Shown piece after piece: positions 15,945-23,351 of a stretch of 64,000 bases of DNA; the first letter of the stretch is position 1; every line of letters starts with the position of its first letter. The notes beneath the pieces are model-generated. The model was not told where the DNA came from. It made no database searches and saw nothing but the letters and a program-made list of their open reading frames with translations. Origin of the DNA: UBA1738 sp045538755 (lineage in GTDB: Bacteria; Bacillota; Clostridia; UBA1381); NCBI GenBank assembly GCA_045538755.1, contig JAZQEC010000002.1, forward strand, positions 124,001 to 188,000. The letters are read 5' to 3'. The position numbers and the translations under genes are program-made.

Positions 15945-16916
15945 ATGAAGAAGAAAAAAACTAAGGCAAGGGTTTCTCATAAAAATATTACACCCGATTT
16001 GCCACAAAATATAGTTCCTGTAGGAGAAAGAGTTTTTGATGATAAAAACATTTATATTCATCAAAAAGTTTATGCACAAATACATAAATTTGCTGCCAAT
16101 AAAACAGAAAATGAGCATGGTGGAATCTTGGTTGGCAGAATTCTAAATGAAATGGGTAAAGAAAATACAATTATAGAAGGCTTTATTGAAGCGAAATACA
16201 ATGCAGCTACGCCTACTACTTTAACATTCACCCACGAAACATGGGATTATTTCCATTCTGAAATGGATAGAAAGTATAAGGATAAAAAAATTGTGGGATG
16301 GATTCATACTCATCCTAATTTTGGAATATTCTTGTCTGAAAATGACCGATTTATACAACAAAATTTCTTCACTGATGCTAATCAGGTAGCCTATGTAGTC
16401 GATCCAATTCAAAATGATGAAGGCTTCTTCTTTTGGGTGAATGAAAAATTAGAACGTTGCCCTGGTTTTTACTTGTTTGATAAAAACGGAGTTAAAATAA
16501 AACAAAAGGCATGGTCAACTGATCCGGATGAACTTAATGAAGATGTAATTGTAAAACATAGTAAGATACATCCTATTCTTACAATTGCACTTGTTCTTGT
16601 TATACTTGTAAATCTTTTTGTGATAATGCAACAATCTAGGAGAATAGACACGCTTGAAAGGCAGGTTGAGGATCAGGAATTGGTACTTCGGTATGGTGTT
16701 CTTGGCATTTATGGTAATCCTGAAATATCGGATGTTGCTGATAATATAAGACAGCAAATAGAAGCACAGGAAAAATCTAAAAAACAAGCGATTCAGGATG
16801 CTATGAAACAACAAAAAGAACAACAAGCGACAGAGGCGAACGAACAAGAACAAAAAGAAGAAAAAAATACTGAAGAAAATGAAACAAACACAGAGAATAA
16901 CGGAGGTACAGAATAA
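15945..16916 (+). CDS. JAMM/MPN peptidase, membrane-anchored (deubiquitinase-like)
   Basis: The protein has 323 residues. The JAMM zinc protease signature is complete: E57 in NEHGGILVG, then H121 and H123 in GWIHTHPNFGIFL, with S131 and D134 (SENDRF). Family members cleave isopeptide or C-terminal bonds of ubiquitin-like proteins. A membrane helix (ILTIALVLVILVNLFVIM) follows near residues 206-225, then a coiled-coil, very Gln/Glu-rich tail. The catalytic domain is cytoplasmic by charge rule, where it could process the Ubl at 11348 or remove conjugates. It starts 5 bases after the trypsin gene and shares the stop/start TAATG with the RING gene. Confidence 0.85.
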   Translation: MKKKKTKARVSHKNITPDLPQNIVPVGERVFDDKNIYIHQKVYAQIHKFAANKTENEHGGILVGRILNEMGKENTIIEGFIEAKYNAATPTTLTFTHETWDYFHSEMDRKYKDKKIVGWIHTHPNFGIFLSENDRFIQQNFFTDANQVAYVVDPIQNDEGFFFWVNEKLERCPGFYLFDKNGVKIKQKAWSTDPDELNEDVIVKHSKIHPILTIALVLVILVNLFVIMQQSRRIDTLERQVEDQELVLRYGVLGIYGNPEISDVADNIRQQIEAQEKSKKQAIQDAMKQQKEQQATEANEQEQKEEKNTEENETNTENNGGTE

Positions 16917-17761
16917 TGGATTTTATAGGTAAAATTTGTCCCTATTGCAAAACTGAATTTAAAGAAGGCGATGATGTCGTTGTATGTAGCGTTTGCGAAA
17001 TGCCACATCACAAAGAATGTTGGATAGAAAATAAAGCATGTACTACATTTGGATGCACAGGCACAATTGTTGGTGCAGAGCAATATGCAGAAGCTGTAGA
17101 TAATAAGACATTCTGTTCTAAATGTGGAGCGCCTTTAAGTGAAGGGCAAAAATTCTGTGCTTCATGCGGAACACCAGCAGGAGCAACAGGTGAACCACAT
17201 TTTCAGGTTGCTGGAGCATATGCGGCAAACCAAAGTTATCAGCAAAATACATATACTGCGCCTCAGCCACAGTACACACCTCAATATTCTGCTCCGCAGT
17301 ATAATGCTGGTTATAATCCTTATGGTCAACAACAGGTCGATCAGGATTTATATACATTTATACAGTCTAATCAGCCATTCTATATATCAAAGTTCCAAAA
17401 AATGCAGATGAGTAACAGTAAAACATCATGGAATTGGTGTAGCTTTTTATTCAGTGCATATTGGTTGGCATATAGAAAAATGTATGGTATAGCAGCGGCA
17501 TATGCCGGAATCTCCTTCGTATTAGGGTTGATTCCTGGTCTTGGTTCTATTTTAGGATTAGCAATGTCTATCTGTGCTGGTATATTTGGAAATCATTTTT
17601 ATAAACAATATATAGACGGAGAATTACAGGTAGCTAAGAGTATGGATGCGATGAATAAAACCGCCTATATAGCCAAGAAAGGTGGAACAAGCGCAGGTGC
17701 AGTTTGGGTTGTTATAGGAATAATGACTGTTCTTGGAATGATAATAGGCAGTAGCATGTAA
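16916..17761 (+). CDS. RING-like (prokaryotic RING) zinc-ribbon membrane protein, candidate E3
   Basis: The protein has 281 residues. The N terminus CPYCKTEFKEGDDVVVCSVC, then PHHKECW and further Cys at about 42 and 47, gives C8-x2-C11-x12-C24-x2-C27-x3-HH-x2-C35W, the treble-clef spacing of bacterial RING domains predicted to act as E3s. A zinc ribbon follows (CSKCGAP/CASCGTP), then a Gln/Tyr/Pro-rich linker and a DUF2628-like membrane region (WNWCSFLFSAYWLAYRKMYG plus helices). An E3 in the same operon as E1 and E2 would complete a conjugation cascade. The E3 role is inferred from domain and context. Confidence 0.75.
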   Translation: MDFIGKICPYCKTEFKEGDDVVVCSVCEMPHHKECWIENKACTTFGCTGTIVGAEQYAEAVDNKTFCSKCGAPLSEGQKFCASCGTPAGATGEPHFQVAGAYAANQSYQQNTYTAPQPQYTPQYSAPQYNAGYNPYGQQQVDQDLYTFIQSNQPFYISKFQKMQMSNSKTSWNWCSFLFSAYWLAYRKMYGIAAAYAGISFVLGLIPGLGSILGLAMSICAGIFGNHFYKQYIDGELQVAKSMDAMNKTAYIAKKGGTSAGAVWVVIGIMTVLGMIIGSSM

Positions 17762-17772
17762 GGAGGCTTATT

Positions 17773-18735
17773 ATGGATGATACAAATATTGAAATTTTAG
17801 AAACCGAAAGTGTTGTTATCGAAAGTTCAGTAGTTGCATTACCTATGAATTTTGTGTCTGTAGGAACTGTGGAACACGATAGTGTTCAGGTTTATATCAA
17901 ACAAGATGTTTATAAACGAATAGAGAAATTCGCTAAAGAAGAAATGTCAAAAGAAGTTGGAAGTATTTTAATTGGCGACTATGTGGATGAAAAAGACAGA
18001 AAAACTATAATAATTTCAAATTACATTGAAGCAAAATATACCGATGCTTCTGCCTCTACTCTTACCTTTACACATGAAACATGGGATTATGTATATAGAG
18101 AAAAGGATAAAAAATATCCGGACAAAAAAATAGTTGGCTGGCAACACACTCACCCGGGATATGGAATTTTCCTATCAAATTATGATATTTTCATACAGGA
18201 AAATTTCTTTAACCTTCCTTGGCAGATTGCATATGTTGTAGATCCTATTGCAGATACAAGAGGATTTTTTGAGTGGAAAAATGATAAAGTTGCCAAAATG
18301 TCAGGCTTTTATGTTTATGATGAAATTGGCAGAGAAATAAAAATTTCAGAAAAAGCCAAGCCTGTTAAAAAACATTTTTCCATTACAACTATTATTTTGT
18401 CGTTCTTGCTACTTGTTTCGCTATTGGTTTCAGTTTCGTTTGGGATTGAGAAAAACAATGTTATGGATAGGCTCAACGAAGCACTTGCAACGATAAGCCA
18501 GCAATCCAACATTCAAATGGATGAAACACCAACGGTAGTAGAACAAGAACTGCCCGAAGATGTTGAAGCATTTAAGGTGTATGTAGTACAGGAAGGTGAT
18601 TATCTAGAAAGTATATGCGAGCAATATGGTTTAGATTACATGAGCAATATACAGAAGATAATGAGAATCAATAGCATAACAGATGTAAATAAAATCTATG
18701 TAGGTCAAAAATTGTACTTGCCTATAAACGAATAA
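17773..18735 (+). CDS. Second JAMM/MPN peptidase with membrane helix and C-terminal LysM domain
   Basis: The protein has 320 residues. It is paralogous to the first JAMM protein; the motif is E61 in EVGSILIGD, H125 and H127 in GWQHTHPGYGIFL, S135 and D138. A membrane helix (TTIILSFLLLVSLLVSVSFG) precedes a short acidic stalk and a LysM peptidoglycan-binding module (YVVQEGDYLESICEQYGLD, ending NKIYVGQKLYLP). A cytoplasmic isopeptidase would thus be tied to the cell wall, a combination that hints the system senses or acts at the envelope. Confidence 0.85.
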   Translation: MDDTNIEILETESVVIESSVVALPMNFVSVGTVEHDSVQVYIKQDVYKRIEKFAKEEMSKEVGSILIGDYVDEKDRKTIIISNYIEAKYTDASASTLTFTHETWDYVYREKDKKYPDKKIVGWQHTHPGYGIFLSNYDIFIQENFFNLPWQIAYVVDPIADTRGFFEWKNDKVAKMSGFYVYDEIGREIKISEKAKPVKKHFSITTIILSFLLLVSLLVSVSFGIEKNNVMDRLNEALATISQQSNIQMDETPTVVEQELPEDVEAFKVYVVQEGDYLESICEQYGLDYMSNIQKIMRINSITDVNKIYVGQKLYLPINE

Positions 18736-18747
18736 AGAGGTGTTTTT

Positions 18748-20022
18748 ATGATAATATGCTCTCGTTGTAAAACAGAAAATGAAGACGATGTGAAATTTTG
18801 TAGAGAATGCGGAAACGATTTGATAACAAATGTTGATGCACCGGCGAATGAGGATCTAAAAAGCTTGGCAGACTCATTAAATGAACAAGCAGTACATACA
18901 GAAAAACAACCATTTAATCTTAATAAAGCTATTTCTGAAGTGCCAAAAAAACTTTGGAGCGGAATAAAGAAATCTATATTTTTTAGAAAAAAGAAAAATA
19001 CAATTATCACCTGTTCTTCTCTAGTAGTCATGATATTGTTGATAATTGGAGTTTTAAATAGCGGTTATATTGCGTTTACCATGGCATACAACATGGGTAA
19101 ATACGATGCAGCAAAAAATATTCAAGGATGGTCGTTTAATAGTAATGGTGTGAAATCTAATATAGAGAAATTTGTCATAAATAAAACTGAATCTTACTAT
19201 GCTGATTTCTCTTCCGAGAAGATAACGTATGAGGAAGCTAATGAAAAGTTTGATATTGCGGAGGATTTCAGCAGCAACAAGGATGCAAAAAATAAGGCTG
19301 ATAAATTACAAACTTCAAGAACATCTTATACAAAAGCAGAAGAATACGAGAAGAACGGCGATACCTTTAGTGCTGTATTGGAATATCTTAAAGTAATCGA
19401 AGAAGATAAAAACTATAATACAGCAAAAGAAAAAATAGAAAAGAATAAGCCAACTGTAAAACAACAAGCTATTTCACAAATGGATAACTGTGTTGCAGTA
19501 AATGATTTTAATACTGGTTTAAAAATTGTATCCGATATGGAAAAGATATTCTCTAACGATGCTGATATTAATAATTATAAAAAGGATTTTGAAGCACGTA
19601 AAGAAGCACATAGAATTCAGGAATTAAAAGATAATCAAAAAGTCAAAGTTACAAGCGTAAGATCATTTAACGATGGTTATTATATTGTTTTTAGAAAAGC
19701 CCAAGCAATATTGAAAAATTGCAGCAATAATGTTTTAAAAGAAGCAACAATTGTGTTCTTGTTGTTCGATAGTAACGGATATCCTGTAGATGCAGATTAT
19801 TCGATGTACTCAGAAAGTGGAGTAGACAATAGTGAACGATGTGGTACGGGAAGCATGAATCTACAACCTGGTGAATCTTGGGGGTACGGCAAGGCGATGG
19901 ATATTCCGGATAATGCAACGCAAGTTAAAGCCTGTGTAAAATCTGCTGAATTTTATGATGGCGGTACATGGACGAATCCGTATTACGAACATTGGCTTAA
20001 AACTGAAAAAGACAGATATTAA
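18748..20022 (+). CDS. Zinc-ribbon membrane protein with helical repeats and C-terminal beta domain
   Basis: The protein has 424 residues. One zinc ribbon at the N terminus (CSRCKTE/CRECGND) is followed by a Lys-rich stretch and a membrane helix (TCSSLVVMILLIIGVLNSGYI). A long TPR-like or coiled helical ectodomain comes next (SYTKAEEYEKNGDTFSAVLEYL), and a C-terminal beta-rich domain of about 120 residues (KVTSVRSFNDGYYIVFRKA to KACVKSAEFYDGG). It is the last gene of the operon, with a terminator 8 bases on. The outer domain could be a ligand or cell-surface sensor. No enzyme motif is present. Confidence 0.65.
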   Translation: MIICSRCKTENEDDVKFCRECGNDLITNVDAPANEDLKSLADSLNEQAVHTEKQPFNLNKAISEVPKKLWSGIKKSIFFRKKKNTIITCSSLVVMILLIIGVLNSGYIAFTMAYNMGKYDAAKNIQGWSFNSNGVKSNIEKFVINKTESYYADFSSEKITYEEANEKFDIAEDFSSNKDAKNKADKLQTSRTSYTKAEEYEKNGDTFSAVLEYLKVIEEDKNYNTAKEKIEKNKPTVKQQAISQMDNCVAVNDFNTGLKIVSDMEKIFSNDADINNYKKDFEARKEAHRIQELKDNQKVKVTSVRSFNDGYYIVFRKAQAILKNCSNNVLKEATIVFLLFDSNGYPVDADYSMYSESGVDNSERCGTGSMNLQPGESWGYGKAMDIPDNATQVKACVKSAEFYDGGTWTNPYYEHWLKTEKDRY

Positions 20023-20029
20023 TTGATTT

Positions 20030-20069
20030 AAAGAGATATAGCAGCATTTGGTTGTTATATCTCTTTTTT
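20030..20069 (+). terminator. Terminator of the ubiquitin-like operon
   Basis: AAAGAGATATA (20030-20040) pairs with TATATCTCTTT (20056-20066) and T residues follow. Confidence 0.7.
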
Positions 20070-20081
20070 CGTTCAAAAAAA

Positions 20082-20125
20082 TTCCTTCGTAGACTTATGC
20101 CATCTTCTGTGGTATGTTTGTGTTG
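20082..20125 (+). promoter_or_regulatory. Shared promoter-like motif, copy 2
   Basis: This segment matches 6434-6477 (see that entry). It reads TAGACT, 17 bases, TATGTT with extended TGTGG, and lies 39 bases before the InlB-repeat protein gene. Confidence 0.5.
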
Positions 20126-20163
20126 CTAGATAAGGTAAATACAAAAATCAGGAGATGAATATT

Positions 20164-20718
20164 ATGAAGAAAAAAGTATTATGTACGGCATTGGCGGTAA
20201 TGATGCTGATGACAACCACGGCATCGGCAACTGCAAAACCTTGGTGGCTCAGTAAATACCGAGTGACCTTCGACAATGAACTTGGAATCGTAGGAAATGT
20301 GACCTTAACCTTCGCATCGGACGGCGGAAACTTTATCAGACCAAAAACCAAACGATACGGCGAGAGCATCAGCTTGGAGAGTTATATACCAACAAAATAC
20401 GGATATACATTCAAGGGATGGTTCACTGATCCCCGAACAAAGCAAAATCAGGTAACAACATTCAAATTTACAAAGCCTGATGTTCTTTATGCGAAATGGG
20501 AAAAGAATCCGGAAGAACCCATAAATCCAAATGATGAAATTATGGCAAAAGATACCTGCTACCTCACCGATGAGGAAACCAAAATAAGAAATGAAATCAT
20601 AGAGGGAAAAAATAAAGCCTACATAGATGGATTTGGATATGTGGCACCATCCAAAACAAAGACCATCATCGTAGACTCGGATGGTGATATAAATAAAATG
20701 GTCGGAACAATGGAATAA
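20164..20718 (+). CDS. Secreted InlB B-repeat-like protein
   Basis: The protein has 184 residues. It begins with a classic signal peptide (KKKVLCTALAVMMLMTTTASA). Residues around 35-105 match the Listeria-Bacteroides/InlB B-repeat pattern: VTLTFASDGGN, then YIPTKYGYTFKGWFTDP and VLYAKW. The C-terminal ~70 residues are unassigned. No cell-wall anchor or membrane helix is seen, so it is probably released. It is monocistronic, driven by the motif at 20082 and closed by the hairpin at 20776. ATG 20164 follows AGGAGA. Confidence 0.65.
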   Translation: MKKKVLCTALAVMMLMTTTASATAKPWWLSKYRVTFDNELGIVGNVTLTFASDGGNFIRPKTKRYGESISLESYIPTKYGYTFKGWFTDPRTKQNQVTTFKFTKPDVLYAKWEKNPEEPINPNDEIMAKDTCYLTDEETKIRNEIIEGKNKAYIDGFGYVAPSKTKTIIVDSDGDINKMVGTME

Positions 20719-20775
20719 AATCAAATTTAAATGCAAATGTAACGGCAATAAAAGCCCGTTACAGAGCAAATCTAC

Positions 20776-20811
20776 TGCAGGTAGGGTAACTTACCCCACC
20801 TGCACTTTTTA
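20776..20811 (+). terminator. Terminator after the InlB-like gene
   Basis: A 14-bp stem with one mismatch (20776-20789 with 20791-20804) is followed by TTTTT. A second small stem, TGTAACGG/CCGTTACA, lies about 30 bases before it. Confidence 0.7.
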
Positions 20812-20823
20812 TGCAAAGGAAAA

Positions 20824-20858
20824 GGCATTACATAAAGCGGTGTGCAGTATGTAATGCC
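20824..20858 (-). terminator. Terminator of the minus-strand CxxC protein gene
   Basis: GGCATTACATA (20824-20834) and TATGTAATGCC (20848-20858) form an 11-bp stem just beyond the stop of the minus-strand gene, with TTTTCC following on that strand. Confidence 0.65.
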
Positions 20859-20867
20859 TAATTTAGT

Positions 20868-21575
20868 TTAGATGGATTCAAGAAAGTTTTGGAACTTGTC
20901 TGGTGAAATTTCAGCTTTTTTATATTTCATACGATATTCCATAAGCATTTTGAGTTTAATGTGCAGTTCATTTTTTTGTTTTTCATCAGCACACTTCTTA
21001 TGCTTGTAGTAGGTTGCCTGATATACTTTATCATATAATAAAAGAAGATTGTCTGCTTGTTTGGTTTCTTTTGAGCGCTTCTTTGCTCCGTACTGCCTGC
21101 AGGCTTCGTTATCGCAATATTCCATAGTAGGATTATCCGCAAGGAAGAATTTTGAGCAACTTCCGCATTTTACGATAGGCATATTATTTGTCAGGGCATA
21201 CATCATTTCCAAACGAAGAAAATCAAAAAAATCACTCAAATAATACATATCAATGAATTGTATTGTTCCATCGTCATCGATGTTGCCTATGGTCTTAGTT
21301 ACAGAGAATTTTGTTTTGCTTAATTTAAATTCCTCATCGCACAATAAATAACCCTCTATCCTTTTCTTCTTATCCTTGCTTGAAAAACAACGCTCAAGCA
21401 TTTTAGTTGCTTCATCCTTTACTTTTTTCATATCAAGATCTGGAAAGATTGTTTTTAGGTGTGTAGGAGCATCATTGGAAAGAACGCAAGCCGCTCCACC
21501 AATTGGTACAACATACGAGCCTTTTTCTGTAATGATTTTTTCTTCTCCATGACCAAATATAACTTCAAAATTCAT
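20868..21575 (-). CDS. Conserved protein with CxxC-type zinc site (DUF6076/CGNR-like)
   Basis: The protein has 235 residues. The recognisable part is VKCGSCSKFFLADNPTMEYC followed by DNEACRQYGAKKRS, a treble-clef-like zinc site resembling the C-terminal finger of CGNR/DUF6076 proteins. The N-terminal ~120 residues are unassigned. It is the only minus-strand protein gene of the element and lies between the cargo and the recombinase region. It may be a small regulator. The assignment rests on the Cys pattern only. Confidence 0.5.
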   Translation of the reverse strand: MNFEVIFGHGEEKIITEKGSYVVPIGGAACVLSNDAPTHLKTIFPDLDMKKVKDEATKMLERCFSSKDKKKRIEGYLLCDEEFKLSKTKFSVTKTIGNIDDDGTIQFIDMYYLSDFFDFLRLEMMYALTNNMPIVKCGSCSKFFLADNPTMEYCDNEACRQYGAKKRSKETKQADNLLLLYDKVYQATYYKHKKCADEKQKNELHIKLKMLMEYRMKYKKAEISPDKFQNFLESI

Positions 21576-21622
21576 TTTTTATTCCTCACAATATTACAAT
21601 ATAGTTACAAAATCAAAAATAC

Positions 21623-21651
21623 TTGACAAGATAATTTTAATATGTTAGAAT
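21623..21651 (+). promoter_or_regulatory. Promoter before the recombinase region
   Basis: TTGACA and TAGAAT are separated by 17 bases. ACAAGATAATT occurs twice here (21626-21636 and 21658-21668), and GACGAACA (21669-21676) is inverted at 21712-21719, so this promoter probably carries operator sites. A strong GGAAGGAGAGG then precedes a five-codon ORF (ATG 21758), likely a relic of a lost gene. Confidence 0.5.
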
Positions 21652-21912
21652 ATCTTTACAAGATAATTGACGAACATATAATCCTGTAATTAGTATACCA
21701 CAGAAAAGGATTGTTCGTCAAGAGTTTTGTGTATTTCTTTTGGAAGGAGAGGTTAAAATGTGGAATCAAAAATAAACAGTATTCAATTTTGCATTTACTT
21801 ATTATCTTAAATTTAAATAGTTAACTTTCGAACCATCATATAGAAATCATCAGTAGGAGTATTTACAGAATTGATATATCAAAAGCCAAATCTATAAGAA
21901 AGGAGCAGCAGA

Positions 21913-22071
21913 ATGGCAAGAACAGAAAGGGAGTTGCCCATAAACAATATATCTTATCAATTTGTGGGAACTGAAGAAGATTTGATTAAATTTTTGAAGG
22001 CAATTACCTTTGAGTATTTGACAGCAAATTATCCTGACACAGAGGATGAAATGCACAAAGTAAGTGCATAA
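21913..22071 (+). CDS. Small protein upstream of the serine recombinase remnant
   Basis: The ORF encodes 52 residues beginning MARTERELPI and containing FVGTEEDLIKFLKAITFEYL, with AAAGGAGCAG at proper distance. Short ORFs of this kind commonly precede large serine recombinases in Clostridia elements. The function is not known. 21576-21912 otherwise holds only the promoter, operator-like repeats and AT-rich DNA. Confidence 0.5.
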   Translation: MARTERELPINNISYQFVGTEEDLIKFLKAITFEYLTANYPDTEDEMHKVSA

Positions 22072-22152
22072 CTTTGGTTAGGTATTGCGGCTGGATATAT
22101 CAAAATGTTTGTGGTAATGTTGTCTTCAGAAAAAATCTGGAGGTGATATTAA

Positions 22153-22952
22153 GTGAGAGGATTTGCATATGGTCGTCTATCAAGAGACGAAGACAGCGAA
22201 CAGGAATCCCTGAAAAATCAGGAAGATTTGGTCGTTGGATTTATGAAGAAAGGGAACCATATAGTTATCGAAATAGGAATGGATGATAACTATACAGGAA
22301 TGGATTTTGACAGACCGGGAATTAAGCGAATGTTTGAACTGGCAAGAAACGGCGAGATTGATGCAGTATTCGTGAAAGACTTAACTGCACATCTCATAGA
22401 ATTCGAGAGGAAATGCTTGACAAGATAGTACAAGCCGAGCTTGAAGGAATACGATTAGTATTCGATGACCTATGGGAGAATGTAGAGGCTGATGTCAAGA
22501 AATGGGCAGCAGGAAAATCTACAACAGAGAAAAGGCTCGAAAATCTTAAGCAAAGCATTTCGGATACAGAGCTTGAAATCCAGAAAATCCTTATGGAAAG
22601 GATTGAGGATAAACAGAATGCTGATATGTATGACAAGATGATTGAGACAAGGCGAAATGACATTGAGAACTTTAAAAAGGAAGTTTATGAGATAGAAAAC
22701 CTTGATAAAACAATCAAGGATAGAAAATCTACTCTCAAACATTCCATAGAGTTACTCGATGATATCATAGCCGAAAACAACATCAGTAATGCAAACCTGC
22801 ACCTGATGTTTGACAAAATCATCATTGAAGAAACGGGCGAAGGATTAAATCTTGACCTGAGATTAAAATCCCCGTTTATCAGCAAAGCAAAAGAGTCATT
22901 ACTCAAGAAATATATGATAGTAGATAACCAAGTTTTACAGGAAGGAGCGTGA
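22153..22952 (+). pseudogene. Large serine recombinase with an out-of-frame internal deletion
   Basis: The first ~80 codons from GTG 22153 (site GGAGGTG) are a resolvase-type catalytic domain: YGRLSRDEDSEQESLKNQ with the Ser nucleophile, then FDRPGIKRMFELA and DAVFVKDLT. The sequence then jumps near 22385 to the end of the recombinase, in another frame: CTSHRIREEMLDKIVQAELE followed by the coiled C-terminal DUF4368-like region. The rest of the catalytic domain, the recombinase domain and most of the zinc ribbon are missing. TAACTGCACATCT at the join encodes parts of both frames. This was very probably the integrase that placed the element, given its position next to the right end and the two-base att overlap. 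Confidence 0.85.
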
Positions 22953-22956
22953 GAAT

Positions 22957-23067
22957 ATGACAAGAAGAAATGATATGAAATCAATAATTATTGAGATGGC
23001 AGACAAGCTGTATCGTGAAGATACTAGCAGAAAAATCAAGCCGAGCAAAAAAGCGAACAAAAAATAA
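22957..23067 (+). CDS. Short basic ORF behind the recombinase remnant
   Basis: The ORF encodes 36 residues (MTRRNDMKSIIIEMADKLYR, then a Lys-rich tail) starting 4 bases after the recombinase stop, with GGAAGGAGCG upstream. Small basic ORFs often follow serine recombinases in such elements. No function is assigned. Confidence 0.4.
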   Translation: MTRRNDMKSIIIEMADKLYREDTSRKIKPSKKANKK

Positions 23068-23103
23068 TTGTTCGCATAGCGATACATAAACACCTGAAAC
23101 AAC

Positions 23104-23136
23104 AAAACACTTATAGGGAAATCCTATAAGTGTTTT
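23104..23136. terminator. Bidirectional terminator at the tRNA-Leu 3' side
   Basis: A perfect 14-bp stem (23104-23117 with 23123-23136, loop GAAAT) lies 3 bases beyond the CCA of the minus-strand tRNA-Leu. It also faces the end of the recombinase region from the plus strand. Confidence 0.7.
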
Positions 23137-23139
23137 GGG

Positions 23140-23223
23140 TGGTGCGGCTGAAGGGACTTGAACCCCCACGTCATTGACACTAGATCCTAAGTCTAGCGCG
23201 TCTGCCAATTCCGCCACAGCCGC
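23140..23223 (-). tRNA. Intact tRNA-Leu(UAG) carried by the element
   Basis: This is an 84-nt class II tRNA with encoded CCA. The acceptor GCGGCTG/CAGCCGC is perfect. The anticodon stem CTAGA/TCTAG encloses CTTAGGA, giving anticodon UAG. The D-arm and anticodon arm match the split host tRNA, but the acceptor, variable arm and T arm differ, so it is not a simple duplicate. It lies just inside the right end of the element, where it can replace the function lost when the host gene was cut. Confidence 0.95.
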
Positions 23224-23351
23224 ATATTAAGTTTTACCTCTTAATTTTTACACGGTAGAGGTTACCCGAGGAGGAGCAAAAACGCTTAATCCTCATCTAT
23301 GAAAACGGAAAAACCGTAATCAACAATTCTTTCACCGAGGTGGATGAAGCA
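23224..23351 (+). other. Right element end with a degenerate coding remnant; attP half-arm 23333-23351
   Basis: From 23259 a frame reads RLPEEEQKRLILIYENG, KTVINNSFTEVDEA and runs into the tRNA half. It has protein-like composition but a stop just upstream and no start, so it looks like the decayed end of an element gene. Its last codons form the att arm CACCGAGGTGGATGAAGCA, the inverted partner of 1033-1051. Confidence 0.55.

Larger units (their letters stand above)
1033..23351. mobile_element. 22.3-kb integrative mobilizable element inserted in the tRNA-Leu anticodon loop
   Basis: Both boundaries can be set to the base because the host tRNA-Leu halves abut them. The left end begins TGCTTGATACACCTCGGTG (1033-1051). 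The right end finishes CACCGAGGTGGATGAAGCA (23333-23351). These are inverted copies matching at 17 of 19 positions, and both are flanked by the dinucleotide AA shared with the target. Inside are a replication initiator, MobP-type relaxase, tyrosine recombinase, disabled large serine recombinase, defence-like cargo, a ubiquitin-like operon and a replacement tRNA-Leu. There is no type IV secretion gene, so it would be mobilizable rather than self-conjugative. A two-base overlap with a palindromic attP is the hallmark of large serine integrases. The deletion in that gene suggests the element is now fixed unless helped in trans. Confidence 0.85.

Noticed and set aside
23140..23223. Treating the intact tRNA-Leu as the chromosomal attachment gene and ending the element there
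   Set aside because: Its acceptor and T arm do not match the 3' half at 982, whereas the 5' half at 23352-23386 matches perfectly. The boundary is therefore at 23351.
1033..23351. Interpreting the whole element as an ICE with conjugation machinery
   Set aside because: No VirB4, VirD4 coupling protein or other type IV secretion gene is present; only relaxase and accessory genes are. It fits a mobilizable element.
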